Assembly: GCA_902628375.1 (NCBI GenBank)
Contig: CACOMS010000005.1
Coordinates: 1 to 64,000, forward strand
Direction: 5' to 3'
DNA length: 64,000 bases
DNA from: an uncultured SAR86 cluster bacterium
Lineage (GTDB): Bacteria > Pseudomonadota > Gammaproteobacteria > Magnimaribacterales > Magnimaribacteraceae
Position 1 is the first letter of the stretch; every line of letters begins with the position of its first letter. Of this stretch, positions 57,690 through 64,000 are shown one piece after another. The notes beneath the pieces were generated by a model. That model made no database searches. It was not told the DNA's origin and was given only the letters and a program-made list of their open reading frames with translations. Made by a program: the position numbers and the translations under genes.

Positions 57690-59188
57690 TGAATAATAGA
57701 AAGATATCCACCAATCCAGAAAACGGTAATGAATATTTATTACCAACGCACTTAGATGATAAGAAGAACATAGATGATTTTTTAAGTAAAAACGAGAATA
57801 AAAAAGTAATAGTAGTTCAAGGGTTAGGTTTTGTTGGATCAGTCATGAGTTTAGTTTGTGCTAATAGAGCACAAGATTATGTTGTAATTGGAGTCGACAT
57901 AGCAGATGAAAAGAATTACTGGAAAATTGCTACATTGAATGAAGGAAATTTTCCTTTAAAAGCGGAAGACGAAAATATTTATGATATTTTTGAGGAGGTG
58001 TCACAAAATCAATCTTTTTATGCAACTTATGATAGTTATGCATTTAATTTTGCTGACGTGATTCTTGTAGATATAAATTTAGATGTAAAAAAGAATTATA
58101 GTAATACAAACCTATTGGATGACTTTAGTGTTAGTTTATCTGGATTCGAAGATGCAATTAAGTCTATAGGGGCCAACTGCAAAGAAGATGCTTTGATTAT
58201 TGTTGAGACTACCGTTCCACCAGGAACAACGAACAATCTTGTATATCCACTCTTAAAGAAGAGTTTAGAGAAAAGAGGGTTAAATTCTGATTCTATTAAG
58301 GTAGGCCATTCTTATGAGAGAGTAATGCCAGGTCCAGACTATGTAGATTCTATAATAAATTTTTTTAGGGTTTACTCTGGAGTAAATGAAGAAAGTGAAT
58401 TAGCAACAGCTTCATTTTTAGAGACTATCATTAATACTAAAGAATTTCCTCTTACAAAATTAGAAAATACAGCATCAACTGAGATTGCTAAAGTCTTAGA
58501 GAATTCATATAGAGCCATGAATATAGCATTTATGGTTGAATGGTCTAGGTTTGCAGAAGAATCTGGGGTTAATTTATATAAAGTAGTAGAGGCAATAAGG
58601 AAAAGACCTACTCATTCAAATATAATGCTACCTGGACTAGGAGTGGGTGGATATTGTTTGACAAAAGACCCTCTTTTAGCAAGTTGGGCAAAACAAAACT
58701 TTTTTAAGTCTTCTGATGGTTTAGTATTTTCTGAAGATTCTGTAAGAATAAATGACCAAATGCCAAAATTTGCTTTTGATTTTTTTAGAAACTCCTATAA
58801 AGAATCTTTAGATAAGAAGGAGGTTTTATTTCTCGGAGTCTCTTATAGAGGTGATGTTGGTGACACTAGATCAACACCAGTATCACCTCTATATGATCTT
58901 TTTTATGAGAGTGGAGCAAAAATCAGCTTACATGATCCATTTGTAAGCTTCTGGGAAGAAAAAAATTTGAAAGTTAAGGCGAACTTAGAAGATTTTAAGA
59001 ATAGAGAGTTAGATATTGTTCTTATTAGTTCAGGACATTCTTTTTATCAATCTGAAAAGTTCAATGATTTTCTGTTTGAAAGAGAAGGTCTATTTATATT
59101 TGATACAATCGGATGTCTTGATCAAGATATAATTAATACGCTTTCTCAAAAACATTCCATCAAAGTATTGGGAAGAGGAGATTTATAA
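57689..59188 (+). CDS. Nucleotide-sugar (UDP-glucose/GDP-mannose) dehydrogenase family protein
   Basis: VVQGLGFVGSVMSLVCA, IVETTVPPGTT, LPGLGVGGYCLTKDP catalytic Cys, SYRGDVGDTRSTP. Confidence 0.88.
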   Translation: MNNRKISTNPENGNEYLLPTHLDDKKNIDDFLSKNENKKVIVVQGLGFVGSVMSLVCANRAQDYVVIGVDIADEKNYWKIATLNEGNFPLKAEDENIYDIFEEVSQNQSFYATYDSYAFNFADVILVDINLDVKKNYSNTNLLDDFSVSLSGFEDAIKSIGANCKEDALIIVETTVPPGTTNNLVYPLLKKSLEKRGLNSDSIKVGHSYERVMPGPDYVDSIINFFRVYSGVNEESELATASFLETIINTKEFPLTKLENTASTEIAKVLENSYRAMNIAFMVEWSRFAEESGVNLYKVVEAIRKRPTHSNIMLPGLGVGGYCLTKDPLLASWAKQNFFKSSDGLVFSEDSVRINDQMPKFAFDFFRNSYKESLDKKEVLFLGVSYRGDVGDTRSTPVSPLYDLFYESGAKISLHDPFVSFWEEKNLKVKANLEDFKNRELDIVLISSGHSFYQSEKFNDFLFEREGLFIFDTIGCLDQDIINTLSQKHSIKVLGRGDL

Positions 59189-59194
59189 AACTAT

Positions 59195-60220
59195 ATGAAA
59201 GAGAAAGTTCTTATTCTTGGAGGAGGAGGTTTTATTGGAATGAATATTGCCAAATATCTCAATGAAAATAGAGATTATAAATTAACCATAGCCGATAATT
59301 ATTTTTATAGAGATTTTGAACAATATTTTTCTGAGTCTGATCTAGAAAGTATAGAAATTTTAGAAAGCGACCTTACTTTAGAATCTTCTTTTAACAAATT
59401 AGATAAAGATTATAAATACGTCTATATGTTAGCTTCTGTTGTTGGAGTCAATAATACTATTGAAAACCCTGAAGAAGTAATTAGGGTTAATACTTCTATA
59501 ATAATGAATTCTTTGAATTGGTTGTCTCATTCAGAAGTTAGTAGAGTCTTATTTACCTCAACTAGTGAAGCTTATGCCGGAACAATAGAGAATGATCAAT
59601 ATAAGGTACCCACTGACGAAAAAATACCTTTGACAATCAACAACATAAAAGAGCCAAGATTTGCTTATGCTGTAACAAAGATTTTAGGTGAGTCTGCTTT
59701 TCTGAATTACTCTAAAAATTTCTCTTTTTCATCTACCATTGTTAGATATCATAATGTTTTTGGACCAGATATGGGGTTTAAGCATGTTATACCTCATCTG
59801 GTAGAGAGATTCATTAAGAAAGAAGATCCATTTTTAATGTATGGATTCGACCAAACAAGATCATTTTCTTATATATCTGATGTAGCCGAAGGAAGTGTGC
59901 TTGCTCTAGAGTCACCGCATTCCAAAGAAGAAATTTATCATCTTGGTTCAGAAGAAGAAGTGACTATAGAAGAGCTAATAAAATTTGTAGGAAAACTTTG
60001 CAATTTTGCAGGAGTTTACAAAGAGGCAGACACTTTTCCAGGCTCTGTTAAAAGAAGATGCCCGGATATATCAAAGTCCAAGAAAGAATTTGGTTATGAA
60101 CCAAAGATACATTGGAAAGAGGGTGTAGAAATAACTGTAAATTGGTATAAAGATTATTTCTTACAAGAAGGAAGCAGTAAGAAAGACGGTTTTAAATCTT
60201 TAGAAGAACTAGGAAATTAA
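59195..60220 (+). CDS. NAD-dependent epimerase/dehydratase
   Basis: VLILGGGGFIGMNIAKYLNE, STSEAYAG...YAVTKILGE, VRYHNVFGPDMG. Confidence 0.9.
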   Translation: MKEKVLILGGGGFIGMNIAKYLNENRDYKLTIADNYFYRDFEQYFSESDLESIEILESDLTLESSFNKLDKDYKYVYMLASVVGVNNTIENPEEVIRVNTSIIMNSLNWLSHSEVSRVLFTSTSEAYAGTIENDQYKVPTDEKIPLTINNIKEPRFAYAVTKILGESAFLNYSKNFSFSSTIVRYHNVFGPDMGFKHVIPHLVERFIKKEDPFLMYGFDQTRSFSYISDVAEGSVLALESPHSKEEIYHLGSEEEVTIEELIKFVGKLCNFAGVYKEADTFPGSVKRRCPDISKSKKEFGYEPKIHWKEGVEITVNWYKDYFLQEGSSKKDGFKSLEELGN

Positions 60221-60225
60221 ATTTT

Positions 60226-60888
60226 ATGGTTATAAGAGCATTAGATATCTTATTTGCAAGCCTTGCATTATTGATATTGGCCCCTTTGTTACTTCCAATT
60301 TGTCTAATTCTTAGGTTCTCAGGAGAAAAAGAAGTTCTATATCTACAGCCTAGAGTAGGGAAAAATCAGTCAATTTTCTATTTATACAAATTTACTACTA
60401 TGGTAAAAAATAGTTCGGATTTTGGTTCAGGCGACATAACTATAAAAGATGACCCGCGCGTTTTGCCTTTTGGAAAGTTACTAAGAAAGACTAAAATAAA
60501 TGAATTACCACAATTACTAAATATAATATTTGGAGATATGTCTATAGTTGGTCCTCGTCCTTTAGTAAAAAAAACTTTTGATAAATATGAAAATAACTGT
60601 ATTGATATAGCTTCTGTCAAGCCAGGATTAACAGGCATAGGATCTCTTATTTTTCGAGACGAAGAATCAATTCTGGATAAAAGTAATGACCCTATTAAAT
60701 TCTATTTTGATGAAATTCATCCCTATAAAGGCACTCTAGAGGTATGGTTTGTTAAGAATATGAGTATAAAATTATACTTTCAGGTAATTTTACTAACTGT
60801 ATGGGTCTTATTATTTCCAAGATCTAATTTACCTTTTCAGATTTTTGGAGATTTACCCGATAAACCTAATTTTTTAGAAAAGACATGA
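60226..60888 (+). CDS. Undecaprenyl-phosphate sugar-1-phosphate transferase (PglC/WcaJ-like)
   Basis: RALDILFASLALLILAPLLLPI, LYKFTTMV, LRKTKINELPQLLNIIFGDMSIVGPRPL, VKPGLTG. Confidence 0.92.
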   Translation: MVIRALDILFASLALLILAPLLLPICLILRFSGEKEVLYLQPRVGKNQSIFYLYKFTTMVKNSSDFGSGDITIKDDPRVLPFGKLLRKTKINELPQLLNIIFGDMSIVGPRPLVKKTFDKYENNCIDIASVKPGLTGIGSLIFRDEESILDKSNDPIKFYFDEIHPYKGTLEVWFVKNMSIKLYFQVILLTVWVLLFPRSNLPFQIFGDLPDKPNFLEKT

Positions 60889-61655
60889 AGATAGTTGTAG
60901 TAAGTGGAGGTTTTGATCCATTACATTCTGGACATATAGAATATTTTGAGGAAGCTTCTAGGTTGGGGGATAAATTATTTGTTGCTTTAAATAGCGATCA
61001 ATGGCTGATAAACAAGAAAGGAAAGTATTTTTTGCCACTAGAGGAGAGAAAAAGAATAATCTCTTCATTGTCTATTGTAGACAAAGTAATAGAGTTTGAA
61101 GATGATAAATTAGGCAGCTGTATCAATGCATTAGAAAAAATTAAAAGAGAGAACTTAGGAGATAGAATAATTTTTTGTAATGGAGGGGATAGAACTAAAG
61201 AGAATATACCTGAAATGAAAGTTGATGACTGCGAATTTGTTTTTGGTGTTGGGGGAGAAGATAAGAAAAACTCATCTAGTTGGATATTAAAGGACTGGTC
61301 ATATGACAGCGAAGAAAGAGTATGGGGAAAGTTCTTTAATTTATTTACTGAATCAGGATTAAAAGTTAAAGAGTTAATAGTATACCCAAACAAAGGAATG
61401 AGTTTTCAGAGACACTTTCATAGAAACGAGATTTGGTTTATAAGCAAAGGATCATGCGAAGTAAACTTTTCAAAAAACAAGCCAGATTCTTATGAGACAA
61501 TATCTTTACAAAAGGGAGATACATTTTTTGTACCTTTAAAGTCCTGGCATCAAATTATCAATTTAACAGAAGATCCTTGTCACATTATTGAGATTCAATA
61601 TGGAGATAAAACAATAGAAGATGACATAGAAAGACTAAGGTTTTACGAAAACTGA
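60885..61655 (+). CDS. Fusion: cytidylyltransferase-like (RfaE2/TagD type) N-domain + cupin C-domain
   Basis: VVSGGFDPLHSGHIEYFEEASRLGDKLFVALNSD (HxGH); C-terminal FQRHFHRNEIWFISKGSCEVNF cupin. Confidence 0.87.
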   Translation: MKIVVVSGGFDPLHSGHIEYFEEASRLGDKLFVALNSDQWLINKKGKYFLPLEERKRIISSLSIVDKVIEFEDDKLGSCINALEKIKRENLGDRIIFCNGGDRTKENIPEMKVDDCEFVFGVGGEDKKNSSSWILKDWSYDSEERVWGKFFNLFTESGLKVKELIVYPNKGMSFQRHFHRNEIWFISKGSCEVNFSKNKPDSYETISLQKGDTFFVPLKSWHQIINLTEDPCHIIEIQYGDKTIEDDIERLRFYEN

Positions 61656-61662
61656 AGAAATA

Positions 61663-62073
61663 ATGAAAATACTTATAATGGGTCTGCCTGGTAGTGGAAA
61701 AACTTACTTAGCAGAAAGACTTACCCCTTTAATTAATGCAAATTGGATAAATGCAGATAAAGTTAGAAATAAATATAAAGATTGGGACTTTTCTGAAGAA
61801 GGAAGAAAAAGGCAATCTTTAAGAATGTCCTCTTTGGCTCAAGAAGCCTCTGATAATGGCGAGATTGTAATATGTGATTTTATTTGTCCTACATCGGAAA
61901 CAAGAAAAACTTTTGATGCAGATTTTACAATATGGATGAATACTATTACTAAAGGTCGATTTGAAGATACTAACAAAATTTTTGAACCTCCAAATTCAAT
62001 TGATTATGAGGTACAAGAGTGGAATGACTCAAATCATAAAATAATAGCTGAAATAATTTTAAAAGATGTTTGA
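61663..62073 (+). CDS. P-loop kinase, adenylylsulfate-kinase-like
   Basis: ILIMGLPGSGKTYLAERL Walker A; NWINADKVRNKY; VICDFICPTSETRKTF similar to CysC. Confidence 0.78.
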   Translation: MKILIMGLPGSGKTYLAERLTPLINANWINADKVRNKYKDWDFSEEGRKRQSLRMSSLAQEASDNGEIVICDFICPTSETRKTFDADFTIWMNTITKGRFEDTNKIFEPPNSIDYEVQEWNDSNHKIIAEIILKDV

Positions 62074-62455
62074 TTGGAAAAAGCCAACAGTTTTAATGCT
62101 AGGCAGATGGCAGCCTTGGCATGATGGGCATCAAGAGCTTTTTAAAAGATGTATTAAAAAAACAGGACAGGTTGTTATACAAGTTAGAGATGTATCAGGT
62201 TCTTCGGGAGGAGAGGGACAGGATGATAATCCATTTGAGTGGGAAGAAATTTGTAAGGATATAGAAAAATCTTTAAATAAAGATGGATTCTTAAGAAAAA
62301 AACAATATGAAATTATAAAAGTTCCAAACATAGTAAACATCACCTATGGAAGAAACGTAGGGTATGTCTTTGAAGAAGAAATATTTGATAAATCCATATC
62401 TTCTATAAGCGCTACAAAAATAAGAAAAGAATTAAGAAAGAAGGGTAAGTTATAA
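62066..62455 (+). CDS. Cytidylyltransferase-like nucleotidyltransferase
   Basis: MLGRWQPWHDGHQELFKRC (HxGH) and SISATKIRKEL (ISATxIR). Confidence 0.78.
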   Translation: MFDWKKPTVLMLGRWQPWHDGHQELFKRCIKKTGQVVIQVRDVSGSSGGEGQDDNPFEWEEICKDIEKSLNKDGFLRKKQYEIIKVPNIVNITYGRNVGYVFEEEIFDKSISSISATKIRKELRKKGKL

Positions 62456-62462
62456 ATTAATT

Positions 62463-63620
62463 CTATCTATTTAGGTATTTAATTACTGATTCTTTATTTG
62501 AAAGAAAAGTTTTATCCTTTAGGCTTATCTCACCCTTTTGTGTTTTTTGGAAAATTCTTAATGTAAGGTAAGGTATATAAAGAATGACTGTTAAAGGATA
62601 ATTGCTTCCTATCCCAAAATAATCAGAGGTTTTTTTGAATGTTTTTTTAATATAGTCCCAAAGGACAGCTCTCTTTACTAATAAATTTATCGGGTTTACC
62701 CTCTCTTGATTTGTCATTAGAAAGTATGAATTTTCTATCACACTTTTTTCTGGTTCAGGCAAGAAATGCTTAGAAAAACTATTTTCTATCAGGCCTAATT
62801 TATTTCCCAACCAAATAGTAAGGTTTACTCCAGAAGCTATATTTAACTTATCAGACATATTAGTTATATATTCTTTATCAATCTCATATTTGTTCAAAAT
62901 ATTTACTATATCCATCATAAATTGTGGTCCTATATTAAATAGACTCTCTATACTTCCATGAGTGCAAACATGGAGAAAAGTATCTTCGATTCTTGGGAAA
63001 AGAATACCTGTTTTTTCGTAAGCTTCTTTATCATATTTATCAAGAAGGATTTTAGATAAGTTACATTCTTCTTTATTATAAGTTGAAGTGACTCTATGGT
63101 GGAGCTCAGCAGACACTATTCCGGTTGGATCTAGAAGTTTAGTTATATGTATATTCGACCTAATATTATTTTCTAGATTAATTTTCTTATTATTTTCATG
63201 AGATAAATTAAGTTTTAGGAGGCAATGATAAGCTTCTTTGATATCTTTTTTTTCTACGAGGATGTCTATATCCCTTTGATATCTCTCAGTCTTATCTGAG
63301 TAACAGCCATTGTTTAAATGTGTGCCTTTTAAAAATCTATAGTTTATATTATTAAATGCTAATTCATTGGCTATGGATTCTATAAAATCTTGATACATTA
63401 GATTTCTGTAGAGGTAAATTTTTTGAGCTTGTTTAAGGACTTTATAATGATCAATAAAAATATGTTCTTTTATTATCTTATTAGCTATTAGACCTGCAAT
63501 CCGATTATCTAAGCAATACTGTACTAACTTACTAGAATCATTTTCGTTAAGATTTGACCAAGATATTTTTTCACCTTTTATAGCAGAAAAGATCAGAGAT
63601 TTATCTTCCTCTATTTTCAT
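62463..63620 (-). CDS. Nucleotidyltransferase family protein (NTP_transf_5-like)
   Basis: NINYRFLKGTHLNNGCYSDKTERYQRDIDILVEKKDIKEA. Confidence 0.78.
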   Translation of the reverse strand: MKIEEDKSLIFSAIKGEKISWSNLNENDSSKLVQYCLDNRIAGLIANKIIKEHIFIDHYKVLKQAQKIYLYRNLMYQDFIESIANELAFNNINYRFLKGTHLNNGCYSDKTERYQRDIDILVEKKDIKEAYHCLLKLNLSHENNKKINLENNIRSNIHITKLLDPTGIVSAELHHRVTSTYNKEECNLSKILLDKYDKEAYEKTGILFPRIEDTFLHVCTHGSIESLFNIGPQFMMDIVNILNKYEIDKEYITNMSDKLNIASGVNLTIWLGNKLGLIENSFSKHFLPEPEKSVIENSYFLMTNQERVNPINLLVKRAVLWDYIKKTFKKTSDYFGIGSNYPLTVILYIPYLTLRIFQKTQKGEISLKDKTFLSNKESVIKYLNR

Positions 63621-63635
63621 TTGCTTAAATTCATC

Positions 63636-64000
63636 CTATAGATTGTTCAATAAATTAAATATTTCTTTATTTCTTGATGATAGATTCTCCTTGGAGCTTC
63701 TTATTTCATATATTTTTTTACCATCTAAGAATTTTACTAGTATGTCAAAAAGAATATTAAATTCCTTTATATTTTCTTTTTCCATTGGATTAGGTATAAA
63801 TAAATGAGGAATTAATTTTGGCAGAGCAAGTCTCGAATTTAATTCTCTTACTTGCATAGTATTAGAAGATTCAGTGAGTAAAAATAAATAGTCTATTTCT
63901 GATTCTTTAATTGTTAAAGAAGGATTAAAAGTTGCACCTACTCTTTCTAAACTATCAGTTTCGAACTTAAACTTTTTTTCTTTAAACTCTATAGCCGACT
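63636..64000 (-). CDS. Uncharacterised protein, C-terminal part (open to window edge)
   Basis: The ORF-track start at 63857 is internal: upstream codons to 64000 stay open (SAIEFKEKKFKFETDSLERVGATFNPSLTIKESEIDYLFLLTESSNT-MQVREL...), so the gene continues beyond the window. Confidence 0.6.
   Translation of the reverse strand, partial: SAIEFKEKKFKFETDSLERVGATFNPSLTIKESEIDYLFLLTESSNTMQVRELNSRLALPKLIPHLFIPNPMEKENIKEFNILFDILVKFLDGKKIYEIRSSKENLSSRNKEIFNLLNNL

Noticed and set aside
60998-61393. Antisense ORF of 131 aa opposite the cytidylyltransferase-cupin gene
   Set aside because: Low-complexity Ser/Leu composition, fully antisense to a supported CDS.
1-64000. CRISPR arrays, prophage, transposases, integrases
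   Set aside because: No regularly spaced repeats, cas genes, phage structural genes or recombinase-like proteins seen in the ORF list or sequence.

Overview
AT-rich, gene-dense bacterial chromosome segment. Gene content suggests a marine gammaproteobacterium, possibly SAR86-like (inference only). From 1 to about 33 kb it is mostly housekeeping: yggT(partial)-proC-yggS-argS, efp, psd, a six-gene TonB2-type energy-transduction operon, folA/thyA/lgt, an SSS symporter with its DUF4212 subunit, gcvTHP, hspQ, zapE, a FadB-like enzyme, and an FAD monooxygenase/PhyH pair. A tRNA-Cys(GCA) at 33.28 kb and a tRNA-Leu(UAA) at 36.83 kb bracket a capsule-type tyrosine kinase, Wza-like exporter and LMW phosphatase. 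From about 37 to 62.5 kb there is a large surface-polysaccharide island with Wzx/Wzy-like proteins, glycosyltransferases, AsnB and a PglC/WcaJ-type initiating transferase. The most interesting content is in this island: (i) an HpcH/HpaI aldolase next to a KdsB-like CMP-sugar synthetase; (ii) a NeuA-like / KdnB-like / KdnA-like module next to a CBS-NeuB-SAF-TIM-barrel fusion; (iii) a cytidylyltransferase-cupin fusion followed by an APS-kinase-like protein and a second small nucleotidyltransferase; (iv) two intergenic stretches that look like decayed coding sequence. All calls come from reading the sequence and ORF track; no database search was run.
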